Part shown: piece by piece, positions 34,913 to 47,265 of the stretch | Position numbering within the stretch: the first letter of the stretch is position 1 | Layout of the letters: every line of letters starts with the position of its first letter | Assembly (NCBI GenBank): GCA_025716855.1 | Contig: JAIXMQ010000014.1 | Location: forward strand, 169,001-233,000 | Origin: Pilaira anomala | Taxonomy: Eukaryota; Mucoromycota; Mucoromycetes; Mucorales; Mucoraceae | Length of the DNA: 64,000 nucleotides | Reading direction: 5' to 3' | Notes under the pieces: generated by a model | What the model was told of the DNA's origin: nothing | The model's database searches: none | Seen by the model: only the letters and a program-made list of their open reading frames with translations | Translations under genes and position numbers: made by a program

Positions 34913-37529
34913 ATGCCGTCAGAAAGCAAAAAGCGTGTTTGTTACTTTTATGATGGTATTGTAAATTGAGAATAAGACAAGTTTTAGTTATTAACTGTTT
35001 TATGTAATAGCTAACGTGGGCAACTATCATTATGGACCTGGACATCCCATGCGTCCTCATCGTATCAGAATGTGTCATGGTTTAGTCATGAATTATGGTC
35101 TTTATAAGAAAATGGAAATCTATGTAAGTTTCCTTAAAGATGAATCTCTTATTATCTTTGTATTCATTGCCTTACTTTTTAGAGAGCTAAACCTGCAAAT
35201 AAATGGGAAATGACTCAATTTCATACGGACGATTACATTGATTTCTTATCTCGCGTTACTCCTGAAAACATGGAACAATTTCAAAAAGAACAAGCTAAAT
35301 GTAACTACTTTTTTTTTAAAAAAAAAAAAAAATCCAAATTATTGATTTTTTCTTTTTTTCTTTGTAGTTAACGTGGGTGATGATTCTCCTGTATTTGAAG
35401 GATTATTTGAATATTGTGGTCTTAGCGCTGGTGGATCCATGGGTAATGTATATATTTTAAAAAAAAAAAAAAACTTCGAGTTCAAAAAAAATATATATAT
35501 ATATTCATAGATAAATAATAGAGGGAGCTGCTAGATTAAATCGTGGTTTATGTGATATTGCTATTAATTGGGCAGGTGGACTTCACCATGCTAAAAAATC
35601 AGAAGCTTCTGGATTTTGTTACGTGAATGATATTGTTTTAGGTATTCTCGAACTTTTGAGATATTATGCTCGTGTGTTATATATCGATATTGATGTACAT
35701 CATGGTGATGGTGTCGAGGAAGCTTTTTATACAACAGATCGTGTCATGACCGTCAGTTTCCATAAATATGGTGAGTTCTTTCCTGGTACTGGTGAATTAA
35801 AAGATGTTGGTGTTCAAAAAGGAAAATATTATAGTGTAAATGTGCCTCTTAGAGATGGTATTGATGATGATAGTTATCAATCTACCTTTGAACCCGTTAT
35901 TGAAAAAGTCATGGAATGGTATAGACCTGCTGCTGTTGTGCTACAATGTGGTGGTGATTCATTAAGTGGTGATAAGTTGGGTTGTTTCAATCTTTCCATG
36001 AAAGGTTTGTTTAAATTATTTATTCATCTAAATTTCTTTATTTATTAATATTCAATTCCTTTCTTAGGTCACGCTAATTGTGTAAAATTTGTTAAAAAGT
36101 TCAATTTACCTACCCTCGTATTAGGTGGTGGTGGATATACAATGAGAAATGTAGCACGAACTTGGGCATATGAAACAGGTGTTGTTGTTGGTGAAGATAT
36201 TGGACCTGGTAAAGAAAATCTTGAATACTTCTTTTTTATTGGTAAACTAAAGGTTTCTTAGATATGCCTTATAACGATTATTATGAATATTTTGGACCTG
36301 ATTATAAGTTGGATGTTCGCCCTAGTAATATGGAAAATATGAACACACCAGATTATTTAGAAAAAATTAAGTAAGGATCTTATAGTGTATTATTTTATAT
36401 TATTTCTAATTTTTTTGTTTTATACAGAACCCAAGTATTTGAGAATTTATCTAGAACATTATTTGCTCCCAGTGTCCAAATGCAAGGTAAAAAAAAAAAA
36501 AAAAAAAAAAAAAAAGTGAATATTCTTATTAAGATATATGTCTAATATATAAAATAGAGGTTCCTCGTGATCATGATATGTCTGAAGATGAAGACGAAGA
36601 AGATCCTGATACCAGATTCAATGGTAAACATAGTTATTGTAGTATGATTACTATTTTTGCTAAAATTGTAATTTAATAGAAAATGGTTGGGATCGTCGTA
36701 TTGTACCCGATAATGAATACTACGACTCTGATGAAGGTGAAGCATCAGGTCCAGCAGGAAATATCAAGAGTCATCATGAAAGAAATTTTAATGACGATGA
36801 AGAGAATGAAGATACCGACTCCAAAGAAGGAACACCTATGGATATTAAGATGTCACAAGAGGAAGAAGAAGAGATTGCAAAAGCATTACGAGATGATCCT
36901 ATCAAAGAGGAAGAAGTAGATGATAGAATGGAAACGGACGTAGAAGATAATGTAGAAGATGCCATCATGACAGGTATGATTTTATAATCTATTTATACGC
37001 ACTATATTTATTTTTTTGTTATTTAGAAAATGAAAAAGAAATTATCCCTCCCCCTCCTCCTGTTGCTCCTATAATTGAACCAGTTACGCTTGCTGATATT
37101 AGACCAGTAATTAAAGAAATTTCATCTGCTAATTCAGAAAAAATAACCATTAGCTCTGAAGCAGCAACTATCGGTTCCGAAACACCAAGAACTAGTATGG
37201 TTGATGAAATCCAAGTTAAAGTTGAAGAACCGCCTACTATTCAAGAACCTGTAGCTGATGAAACAGAAACAAACATGACTAAATTACAAGTAGAATTAGA
37301 TCAAGATAATGATGGATCTAAATTAGGCGTTGATAGTGAAGAAGAAGGAGAAGTCAAATCAATAAAATCCCAATCTCCTCCTCCTCCGGAATCACCGAAA
37401 AAGGTGATTGAACAAACTGTGCAAGAGCCAGTCACTACAACCACTACTAATACTACTAATACTGTTACCGTTGAAAAACCACAAACTCCTATTGAAGAAG
37501 CATTAGAAGATGGTGAAATTGCAGAGTAA
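34913..37529 (+). CDS. RPD3: class I histone deacetylase, RPD3/HDAC1 type
   Basis: Eleven exons, join(34913..34955, 35011..35123, 35183..35300, 35368..35442, 35522..36004, 36068..36208, 36262..36370, 36428..36486, 36558..36623, 36680..36973, 37027..37529), 667 aa. The catalytic domain (1-380) is complete: [34 protein letters not shown], zinc ligands in [25 protein letters not shown] with the catalytic Tyr, and [15 protein letters not shown]. The active-site [13 protein letters not shown] has Gly where Ala/Thr/Ser is usual. Function: removes acetyl groups from histone tails in Sin3-type repressor complexes. The roughly 285-residue acidic, Pro-rich C-terminal extension is much longer than in yeast Rpd3 (433 aa). 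Confidence 0.95.
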
Positions 37530-38102
37530 ATAAGCTTTTTTTTTTTTTTTTTTTCTATTCATATTACTTTCATCATTTTTGTTTTTGTTTTACATTAAAA
37601 AAATTGTATTTCAAACATATTTTTAAAAAGCGTGTTTTGTCATTAAAAACATCATTATGTATGATGCCATCATAAATTTCACTGTAATAATCGATATTTA
37701 AACGAAACTGTCTTCGTTAGTTCACGGGTTGTTTTATTTCTTTTGTACATTCAAATGATGCTAACAAAAGGAGAGAAACCAACAATGTTATGTTTTATAA
37801 TGTAAACATAAAAATATAAATAAATAAAATTGCTAAAATAGAGGAGTTGTGCAGCAATTGACATGCAGTAAATAAAAAATAAAAAATAAAAAAAAAAAAA
37901 AGTTGTTCAAGGAGACAGGAGAAGGCTCTAAAAATTACCAAAGATGTGTTTAATTTTTTTTTTTTTAATTTTAACGTAACATCGATTCCCTTACATTATA
38001 GTAATATGTAACATGCTTCGCTTTTGTTTTAATTAAAACCAATATTCTACGCTTTTCTTTTTCTTTCTTATTCTTTTCTTTTCTTTTATTCTTCAAAAAA
38101 AA
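37530..38102. other. intergenic HDAC to kinase
   Basis: AT-rich tandem-gene spacer; a T/C-rich (TTTTCTTTTC) tract ends just before the kinase ATG at 38103. No gene seen. Confidence 0.5.
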
Positions 38103-39166
38103 ATGTCATCTATTACTTGTAATAAATTTAATCCTAAAAGTTTACTCTATTCAATCATTGATAGTCAATCAATTCAATTGGTATCTATCCTTGGTCTTGG
38201 CGCTTATGGTATTGTCTATTTAGGCCTTAATGTGTTTAATGGAAAATACTTCGCAGTCAAATTATTGACACATATGAGTATAAGTTACAAAGAAGTAAAT
38301 ATACATGCCTATCTTTCAGGTCATCCCAACATTTTAAATTTTGAAAAGGTGGTTTATGAAGACAATAACACATTTATGGTTATTGAGTATACACCGGAAG
38401 GAGATCTATTTTCTGCCATCACATCAACTCGTAATCATCAATATCGAATTGTAGGCAATAATGAGGCCATACGCCACATTTTTTTACAAATTATTGATGC
38501 AGTCTATTATTGTCATCAAAATCACATCTCTCATCGTGATTTAAAACCAGAAAACATTATGCTCGCATCTAATTTACAAGTCAAATTAGCTGATTTTGGC
38601 TTGGCTACAGTAGAACTGGTTTCTAACGAATTTGGGTGCGGATCTGCATTTTATTTCTCTCCAGGTATATAGTACTTTAAAAAGTTTAATTGATTTTTTT
38701 AGTATAATTAACTCGTCCATATATATTTAATTTAGAATGTCAAGGGGGTAGTACTGTAGCACGACAGCACCATCGTATCAAGGGTTACAGCACACAGAAA
38801 AACGACATTTGGAGTTTAGGTATTATCCTCATTAATTTGACAGCAGGCCGAAATCCATGGAAACAAGCCACTACTCGTAATCCTTCCTTTGCCAGCTATG
38901 TTCGTAACCCACGTAACTTCTTCCGTACTATCTTACCTTCGATTTCTGAAGAATTAGAACGAATCTTGTTACGCATACTTTGTATTAATCCTGCTAAACG
39001 TATCTCACTTCCGGAGTTACGCCATCAAATCTTAAATTGCCAATCGTTTGTTGTACAAACAAAGCATGATTTGCCTCAACAACAACAACAACAACAACAA
39101 CAACAAAATGAATTAAATAACAGCGTTGGATTAAAAAAGAAGCCTCAAACCCATTGTCTATGTTAG
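38103..39166 (+). CDS. Ran1/Ksp1/Sks1-like Ser/Thr protein kinase
   Basis: Two exons, join(38103..38664, 38736..39166), 330 aa. Complete kinase core: GLGAYGIVYLG (31-41), AVKLL (K53), HRDLKPEN (D146), DFG at 164-166, SPECQGG in place of the canonical APE block, and IWSLGIILINLTAGRNPW. The helix LPSISEELERILLRILCINP and the insert-bearing SPEC segment fit the fungal Ran1/Pat1-Sks1-Vhs1 branch. A run of ten Gln (CAA repeats) lies near the C-terminus. Family members control growth versus meiosis or filamentation and glucose response; the role here is inferred. Confidence 0.82.
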
Positions 39167-42100
39167 CTCTACTGCTCAACCAAACCATATTATCTTAGCA
39201 GTATTAGCAATAGATTAAAAAATTACTTGGTTTGTTTTTTTTTTCTAATATATACTGTACAGTTTTTGAAGTTTTTAGAGCGTTTGGAAAAGAATCTCAA
39301 TAGGCTTTAGATAGAGTGTAGCAATATTAGTTATCTTTTGTGTTAATTTTAATGATAAGAACTTTTTTGAAGTCTGTCATTTATAATATACGCGTTTTTT
39401 TTTTAAAAAAAAAAAAGAAAAAAAAAAACTATAAATAAAATTTAAAAGAGGTTAACTTAAAATAGCACGGTGGTATGCTCTGTGTAATCATGTTAAGAAT
39501 CTTCTTTTTATTTGTTTACGCTTGCATTACTTTTTAACATAAACAGAAAAGGCTGTATTATATACTTCTATAAAAAGGAAATTTTGTAATACAATAATAC
39601 GCCATAAATCAAGACACACAGCTGTTAGTAGACTATTCTGGCTTTATTATTATTTTTATTATTATTTCTATTTATTATTTTCTCAGTATGATTGTGATTT
39701 ACAAGCTCTTAATGGTTGGTACTAATAAGATGTCAATGAAAATTAAATTACATACTTTTAAAATGTGGTGCTCATTCATATAATTTTGATAGTTTTACTT
39801 TTAGCGAAAAAGAAACTTGTTTTATTATTATAAAAGATACCAAAGATGCTCAGGCGCATATATAGAAAACAGGCGTCGCATAAACAAGTTAAACACAATT
39901 TTAGTCTCAACTTTCAATTGACCATGATGTTCATCTTAAATAAAGTACTAGCTCCTTGACAACGACTACCTTGTTATACCTGATAATTATATAAAAGGAA
40001 ATATATTGACCATAAAAACGGTGCTGTCATATATACAAAAAAAATACGTATTGGGCGGTTAGAGTAGATAATAACCTTTATTGCATGGAACAATAGAAGA
40101 AAGTTAGAGGATACGTATCATTATATGAAGATATAATAGAAAATTTTAAGCCTGATAAGTGAACGGCATAGCTACAAATCAATAAAGATAAACCCCTGAA
40201 ACATGATTTTACAGAAATTTTTAGAATTTCAATTATTCTTGTAAGGTTTAAAAGGATAAGGGATAAATAAAAGAAATAAAAAGTGGGCATTTGTTCCTGT
40301 TTATAAGTAAAATAAAAATGATGTAAAAACTAATAATAGTAAAGTGAAGGAATCAAAAAATTACAAGTCAAAAAACAAGTATAAAGTAATACTATAGAAG
40401 GATCAATAAAAATATTGATTATATAATCTTTTTAGAGGGTTAAGTTTTAGAGTGTAAAGAAAAACGTATGATTCAAAAGAAATGCCAGTTAAAAAAATAG
40501 TTTAAATTTAATGCGCTGTTACAGACTGATTTTTCAACCATTCCTAAATCTCTAATTTACACTTTCAGCTTCTGAAAACTATAAGTTCTTTTGACAGGTT
40601 GTAAATTCTTTTTTATTATTTAAATTCTATATCCCTTTTTTTTTCATTATTTAACTTTACTAAGTCATTTTTTACTTTTGATTTACTTAGAATTGTTCAA
40701 CATCATTTAAATGTCTTGTTGCCTAGCTAACTTTTAAGTTTAACACTTTTTGTTAATATTATAGAACGGCATTACGAGCACCTTGTAAATAATCAAATGG
40801 AGGAAATAAAATAAGATGTGAATACTTAGCTTGTACACGGGAAGGGAAATGTATGTTTATAAAATATATAAATTCCATCAAACAATAAATATTTATATTT
40901 CAACAACTGCTTCAAACTTTTGTCCTCTTATTATTTGAGCTACTTGTAAACTCATTGTATCTTTACCAAAATACAATAACAAGAACGTAGTACTTCTTTT
41001 CTCTGTATAATCTCAATATTTGTTTTTGTAATTGAACTCTTTTTATTATTTATTTTACCGCTTTAAAAATAATGTTACATATCGAATCTCACTCTTTCTT
41101 CAGTACAACTTTTACCACTATTTCCTTTTTTATTATTATCACTCCATTTATATTTCAGCTCACTTTTGCCGTATCACTTTTCATATTTCATTTTCACTCA
41201 TGAAACTTATTTTTTAAACACATTTCTTTTCCGTATTTACTTTGAACACAGCTGTCAAACTCGCTTATGTAATTTTATACATCATACTCCTTCAGTATCC
41301 TTTAATTTATATTTCGTTTTCAGAACTATTATTCTTCCTTTTCCTAAATTAACTATCTATTATTATCAATACCTTTTCATATTAGTTTATTCATCTATCA
41401 AGACATCATCTTATTTTATTAGAAACACGCTTATCACAAAGTACCTTTTTAGTTAGAAATACTTTGATTACCTAACATTTTGATTGAAAAAAATCTCTAC
41501 CATTCTAAATGTCAAAAAGAAAATTACATAATATCTTGGATTTGATATTTATCGAACCTTCTCTTTTCTTTATAATCACACACAAAAACATGTCAGGTAC
41601 AAAATAGAAGATATCTAATGTACTTTATAATTAACAAGAAGATATATTTTTAGATAAAAGAAAAAATGATGTTTATTAAGATGAGCTTCAGGAATAATTT
41701 ATATCTAAGGCTTGCCAGTGTTATTTTAATAGACTGGACTTTTACAATAATTAATATATAATAGAGTGGTAAAAAGATTGATTTGTATTTTTGGAATGAC
41801 TTTATATCTAAATTAAAGTGGTACACAGCTTGTCTAAATTTAGTTGTGACAGGCTGTTAAAAGTTGTTTGTTCGTGGTTAAAGAAAAAGAAGTTCGATAA
41901 AGATAAAAAGAGTTTCGTGAGCACCAGATCTTGTTGACAAGTAGAACGGCTTGATAGAGTAAAGTAAAAAGATAAGAAAATAGAGTTTTTAAAAGTAAAA
42001 TGCAATGGAGAGTTAAATATCCAAGGGAATCCAAATGTAAGAAATAAAATAAAGTATAATAAAAATAAGATATTATTAATATCAAAAGACAAGGTCTTTA

Positions 42101-42437
42101 AGTATAAAGAGGAACAATAAGGGTTTTAATTGTTACAAAATAGTGAATTGATTTTTATATAGTTTGATATTTTTAAAGGAGTATCGTCGTTGAGGACAAT
42201 AGATAATTATATGTGGTAATACGTTGTCACGGTTAAATTAAATAAGCTGTATACTATATTAGATTAAAACATAAAAGGTTCTTCAAAAATAGAAATCAGT
42301 AAACATCATCTTTTTACTTCTATACGTTATTTATTATATGTACAGTCATTTAGAATTACTCTGACATTCAGTGTAACAAGGCCGAGGTAACACACAAGTT
42401 ATTTGTGTGTAACAAAAATTCAATGCAATTAAAAAAT
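39167..42437. other. start of AT-rich gene desert
   Basis: No gene recognized. Base composition shifts to AT-rich sequence with fewer long homopolymers than the left block. Repeat-family copies begin at about 41713 and 41895. Scattered open frames of 60-96 codons are Phe/Tyr/Ile-rich by-products of T-rich DNA. Confidence 0.6.
41713..42110. repeat. dispersed repeat copies (desert family)
   Basis: Unit A (about 41713-41859) contains AGACTGGACTT, AGAGTGGTAAAAAGAT, TTTTTGGAATGA and AAATTAAAGTGGTACACA. Unit B (about 41895-42110) contains GTGAGCACCAG, AAGTAGAACGGCTTGA and a weakly conserved CAAGGGAATC. Both recur at 43.4-44.5, 48.4-49.0 and 51.9-53.5 kb. Confidence 0.8.
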
Positions 42438-42511
42438 TGATTCCATCCGGGTTCGAACCGGAGACCATGGCCGTGTAAAGGCCATGTCATAACCAACTAG
42501 ACCATGGAACC
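42438..42511 (-). tRNA. tRNA-Val(UAC)
   Basis: 74-nt cloverleaf without intron. Acceptor GGTTCCA pairs with TGGAATC (one G-U). The anticodon stem TGGCC/GGCCA encloses TTTACAC, giving anticodon UAC. T-arm CCGG-TTCGAAC-CCGG is intact, with the B box GGTTCGAACCC. Poly(T) follows the gene on the sense strand as Pol III terminator. Identical in sequence to the tRNA at 51762-51835. Confidence 0.95.
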
Positions 42512-42565
42512 AGTTATGGTTTTTTTGATTTTTATAATATTAAATACAATTAGTTTTAAAAACAT

Positions 42566-42582
42566 CACGTGACAAGCACGTG
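42566..42582 (-). promoter_or_regulatory. paired CACGTG module upstream of tRNA-Val
   Basis: In tRNA sense direction: CACGTGCTTGTCACGTG, ending 54 bp before the tRNA. A TATTATAAAA box lies between module and gene. Same architecture as at the other three tRNAs. Confidence 0.75.
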
Positions 42583-43197
42583 ATTATCACGAGGCTGCGG
42601 AGCAGCCCTTTTGTAATTTATGTATTGAGACTTGCACTTTTTTTTTTCGTCATGTCTATAGTTTTAAAGCGCCTTGTAATAATAAAATCTTAAAAGAGCA
42701 AAATTGATAAATATGTTTAAACGTAGTAATTTGTTGAAAGTCTTAAAAATAAGATAAGGTTTTTATTTATGAGAAAAAAAAGGAGGTTGTATTATTTATT
42801 ATATTCAAATAAAAGGGTGGGAAAAGAGTCTACTCTTTTCACATAAGATTGACAGTCTTGATTCATAATAATTTATATGTTACACGTATGACCTGGTCAA
42901 GACGCGTTGTATTGCATGAAAGTTCAGAAAGGGTTTGTGATACCGGGATATTAATCATTTGTGAGAAATCAAGGAGAATTAAATAATAATAATGTCAAAT
43001 AATAATAGGTGGAACCACCTATTAAATAGTAATCAATGATAAAGATATATAGCTGGTATATATCAAAAATATCTACGTTCGGTTTTAGGTTACAAAAACA
43101 GAAGCAAAGAACAAATAGAAAATGCATTATTTATTACATGAATGTAAGATATATACATTAAATCTCCAACTTTTCAAATCATATGCGTCTGGGTTGT

Positions 43198-43214
43198 CAC
43201 GTGCATATCACGTG
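43198..43214 (+). promoter_or_regulatory. paired CACGTG module upstream of tRNA-Gln
   Basis: CACGTGCATATCACGTG, ending 60 bp before the tRNA, followed by ATAAAAAATG and AT-rich DNA. Confidence 0.75.
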
Positions 43215-43274
43215 ATAAAAAATGAGACACACAGTTAGAATATATATTATTTGTTGATTTTATAAATGTATTAA

Positions 43275-43346
43275 GGTTTCATAGTGTAATGGTTATCATA
43301 TCGGTCTTTGAATCCGGTGATCCGAGTTCGATTCTCGGTGAGACCT
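43275..43346 (+). tRNA. tRNA-Gln(UUG)
   Basis: 72-nt cloverleaf. Acceptor GGTTTCA pairs with TGAGACC. The anticodon loop CTTTGAA gives UUG, set in a stem with the T-T mismatch-type closure seen in other eukaryotic tRNA-Gln. T-arm CCGAG-TTCGATT-CTCGG. A T7 terminator directly follows. Confidence 0.95.
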
Positions 43347-45186
43347 TTTTTTCAAAAAAATTTTTCATCGCTATTTTTGTCAACGTCTGTAGTATGTGTT
43401 AAACTTGGATAAGTGTATATGAAATATCTAAAGTATAAAAGATTACTTTTTATTTAGTGAGGATTGAATACAGTTTATATAAAATTAAAGTAGTACAAAA
43501 TAAATATCTTATTTTGACTAAAAAGAATAGTGACATTTTCAGTGTTGTTTGCGTTCCTTAGTTTTCTTTAAAATTGAACAAGTCGTCAGTGTGTCAGAGT
43601 TGTTAATCAAAAGATGTTGTGGTAAAGAATAAAAATAAGATAATAAGGCAAAAGTAAATGAAAAGTGAGCACCCGTTTCTGTTGACAAGTAGAACGACTT
43701 GATAAAATAAAGAAAAAGTGTAGTTTTAAGATAAAGTTACAATGAATAAGTTTTTAGTATTCAAAGGGATTTAGGTACAAAATAAAAGTAGGTAAGGAAA
43801 CGATTAAATAGAAGATCAAGTTTAATATAAAAGGTTTTTAAATTGAAACAAAAAGTAAATTGAATTTTTATTATGATAAGATGTTATGAGTATTTACAGT
43901 ATTATTTTTAGTTTTAAATATTTAGTGATTACAATCTAGGTAGATTTAATATGTTTTGCTGCAAAGTAAGTAGATCCAAAAAGTCGGTAGATTTTCGTGT
44001 AACAGAGTGTCAGAGTTACTTTAATAGACTGGATTAATAATAATTAAAATATATAATAATAGAGTGGTAAAAAGATGATCTTTATTGATTTGTATTTTTG
44101 GAATGATTTTATATATAAATTAAAGTGGTACACAACTTGTGTAAATTTAACCATGACAAGAGTAATTCTAATAGACTGAACTTATTATTACGTTCGAAAA
44201 GGTGATGTTTGAAAGTAGATGAGAAAAAATTAAGAATAAAGAAAATTAAAGGTGGTAAAAAGTTCCAAGGATTATGTTCTTGCGTGAGCACCAGGTTTTA
44301 AGTTATCCAACTAAAGTTTTGTAAAATAAATATATGAAAAAAGAGTTTATAACAATAAAATATAATGAAGAAAAATAAAAGGAATAAAGATAATTGAAGG
44401 GATTTTTTAAGATAATATAAATCTGTACGATATAGAATAAAAATGTATAGTAAAAGTAAGATAAGATTTATTAGAATTGCAGTTTTATGGATTGTATTCA
44501 TACTAATATAAAGAGAGTCGGTTATGAGCTCCTTTGATAAAATGTCAAATCCTGGATGTTGTGTTATTATCTTTTTGACATTGAAATAATTAAGATCTTT
44601 TTCGATCCAGATGTCGTGTAATAAAAGGTACTATTTCTAAACTAAAATAATTGTTGGATTAATAAACGTGTATCTAAACTAAAAAGTTGTTGGACAAATA
44701 AAAATAATAATTCTAAATAAAATGATATTGTGTTCTGTGGAAATTAATAAACTAGTAAAATATATTGTTGTTTTGATAGACAGATAAACTAAGAGAAAAA
44801 GAAAAAGAAAGATAAAAGTTCTAGAAGTTAGAATAAATAAAGGGAACTGGAAATAATAATGGGTTAATAAATTAAAGTAAATGCTAGTTTTGTGCTCAGT
44901 TTAAGAAGTGGTTTTTATTTAAGAGGAATATACTGGTTTATCTATAGATGTTAATAGATTCCTTTAAGTACTAAATTAATGGGAGGGAGAGAACTTATAA
45001 GAAGTGTGAGATATGGAAACTAAAAAATCCAATAGGACTAACGAAGAAGTAAAAAAAGGTAAGAGAAAGAGTAGGAGTGCACTAAGGTGCTACGGGCTGA
45101 ACATGATTTAGAGGGACAATCACCGATGAGGAACTTTGAAAGCATGGCTACCAAAAAGCCGCACCAAAAGACACGACGAGACTTTT
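43347..45186. repeat. repeat-family copies and unassigned AT-rich DNA
   Basis: Copies of the desert repeats occur at about 43396-43535 (diverged unit A), 43655-43830 (unit B), 43996-44157 (unit A) and 44280-44480 (unit B, diverged). The rest is AT-rich without coding support. The 3' part (from about 45000) is less AT-rich and leads into the LINE fragment. Confidence 0.7.
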
Positions 45187-46317
45187 TCACTTAGGGTATT
45201 GATACCACGAGGTCCCCAGGGAAGGGTCAGGCGATATGTTTTTGTTTGGATGACACAGCGCGTCCACGTACCAGAGGAGGATTAAGAGGCTTTCCCAAAA
45301 AGCGGGAGGACTTGATTTAGCTTTTGTTGGCAATGATGAAATAGCAAAATAAATTCTGTTGACACCTGGAGGAACAACAGGGAGAGAGTGAAGAAGATCA
45401 TGTGGAATTGCACGACAGGTCAAGAAGTGTTCACGTGAAATAAGAGCACCTATATCAGTACAAGGACATTCAGTTCTAGCCATAGCAGTAAATCTACCGA
45501 GACGCCAACGAACTAGACGACTACGAGTACAATTATTCATTGGGAGATAGAGAATGGGATCGGGCCTGGTGGGATCAGAGCGGCAGGCACGTAGGAGAAC
45601 ATTTGTACCTTTTCGAGCATAGATCAGTCATTGGGCATCACAACGATCCTGGCAGAATTTTTTGAAGTGTGGGCTTAAAAGAGCGGGGCTTTCTGGTAGG
45701 GATAGATACAAAGGATTATTGGTCTTGAGATAATTATTCAGTCTTGAGTACCGAAGAGAATTTTGTAGATGAACAACCAGTAAATCATCAGGAAGGTAGC
45801 TGGACCGAAAAGAACAAATTTTGTAACTGTTGTGAACGAGCACATTATATTCTCATATAATTACACATGCTCTAATATCCTTCACTACTTTACGATACTA
45901 TAAGTTTATTCACACTACAATAATTATCTAATTGGCTAATATATAAATCACATCATTGTCTCTATGATTAACAAGCCTCTTTTATAATTATCAGGTACAG
46001 CAACCAGTTATAATACTTGGGGACCTTTTATCTTATTTTCAGCAACATGTTTATTGTAATAGATCATTGATCATGGCTATGTTTCACAATTCATGCTTCG
46101 CTTGTTTAACTTCTATTTACTATATATAACCAAACACTTTTTGTACCTTTTAATAAAGTTTAGTTTATTTTGGCAGTCTGATTTATTTAACTTTGTTATA
46201 TATTTTTTATAGCTTTTATTTCCGTTTGTTCTATCACTATAATAGCTCGAACATCTCAGTAACCAAAGAATTATAACGATGGATAACACCAGGGATACAA
46301 GTGATATGTTTAGCAAC
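45187..46317 (-). pseudogene. LINE-like (non-LTR) retrotransposon ORF fragment, broken
   Basis: Reading the minus strand: a stretch before the solo LTR (46264-46317, ITCIPGVIHRYNSLV) continues after it as FRSSYLPDDLLVVHLQNSLRYSRL, then KGTNVLLRACRSDPTRPDPI, and ends in SRLVRWRLGRF with a Cys-Cys-His-Cys knuckle (CPCTDIGALISREHFLTC) and LWYVDALCHP. This pattern is that of the C-terminal part of LINE reverse-transcriptase proteins common in Mucorales. It is interrupted by a solo LTR (45828-46258), a frame shift, and a stop near 45630. No reverse-transcriptase catalytic core is present in the window. Non-functional relic. Confidence 0.65.
45828..46258 (+). mobile_element. solo LTR 1 (431 bp), target duplication GTAAC
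   Basis: Begins TGTTGTGAACGAGC and ends GAACATCTCA. It is flanked on both sides by GTAAC (45823-45827 and 46259-46263), a perfect 5-bp target duplication. It is about 75-80% similar by eye to the LTR at 50768-51220. No internal retrotransposon sequence adjoins, so it is a recombined solo LTR. It interrupts the LINE fragment. Confidence 0.9.
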
Positions 46318-47265
46318 TGTGGTGTGGTCACTGTCGTATTTGCGTCATCTCTACTTATAAATATAAGTAGATCAGGGTTATAAACTAAACATTATAATAA
46401 AAACCTGACATATCTTCATAATAATATACATGTTTAACATTGTATATTATTATCAATATCTTGAACCTAAGGAAATATTCTATATTCAAATGCATATACA
46501 AATTGACGTAAAATAAGATCAATGGTAAAAAACCAAGATCAAATAATAAAATATAATTGAGAATAAAACAATACAAATAAAGTAAATACTCAATTCATAT
46601 TAATAGAAAATAAGAGATATTTACCGGTAATAGTCTCGATACAAGCTTAGCTACCTTGTGTTGGGGTAAGAACGGCTATTACTGGCAAAAATACATTATT
46701 AATCTATTAATATTAAATAGTAATATTATATAACCTGTTTACAAAATAAATAAAAAAGAATAACATTGTTGGAATAAAGATTATCCCAGCAACCGTCAAT
46801 TCTATCCCGAAACTGGGAAAACATGATATCAATCTAAGAATAAGGTTGATCAGGTCGTATGATAGAAAATAGTTCTTGTCAATTTAAAAGTATGCGCATT
46901 TACCAATGAAATCTGTAACAACGGAATCCAGACTAATAACAACCATGTAAGTAATTACAAGGTGATCTTTAGTCAGGAACCAGATATGTTGTTATCCAAT
47001 CGGGTAGATAGGATCCACGATTATTTATGGTCAATTCGAAAGAGTAGAACGTACTTATTCAAAGGCAGAAGAGTTGGGTATAGATTCATTTAAACCCATC
47101 AAAAAGATGGTCCTTATTCAAACACAACTCATCAGGATATTCAAGATATAAAAGATGATTATTATTTTAGTTTAGAAGAGTTCTTTCAGTTTTATTTTAT
47201 CTAATAAATCAACCCTAAGTCTTTTCTCATTAATTACTGATTGTCCACAGTCACTACGAGACTGA
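46318..47265. repeat. left arm of ~0.9-kb inverted duplication
   Basis: Imperfect reverse complement of about 49535-50482. Shared blocks include CACTGTCGTATTTGC at the outer end, TAAACATTATAATAAAAACC, ACACAAGGTAGCTA (as reverse complement), TTTAAACCCATCAAAAGATGG-like sequence, and TAAGTCTTTTCTCATTA at the inner end, which lies inside the last exon of the gene at 47172. Confidence 0.8.

Noticed and set aside
34977..35215. HDAC starting at an internal Met near GNYHYG
   Set aside because: An upstream 43-nt exon (34913-34955, [14 protein letters not shown]) joins in frame and restores the conserved N-terminus.
9867..45435. Single CACGTG hexamers at about 9870, 18171, 22262, 27530 and 45430
   Set aside because: They are unpaired, not next to tRNA genes, one is inside a coding exon, and single hexamers are expected by chance.
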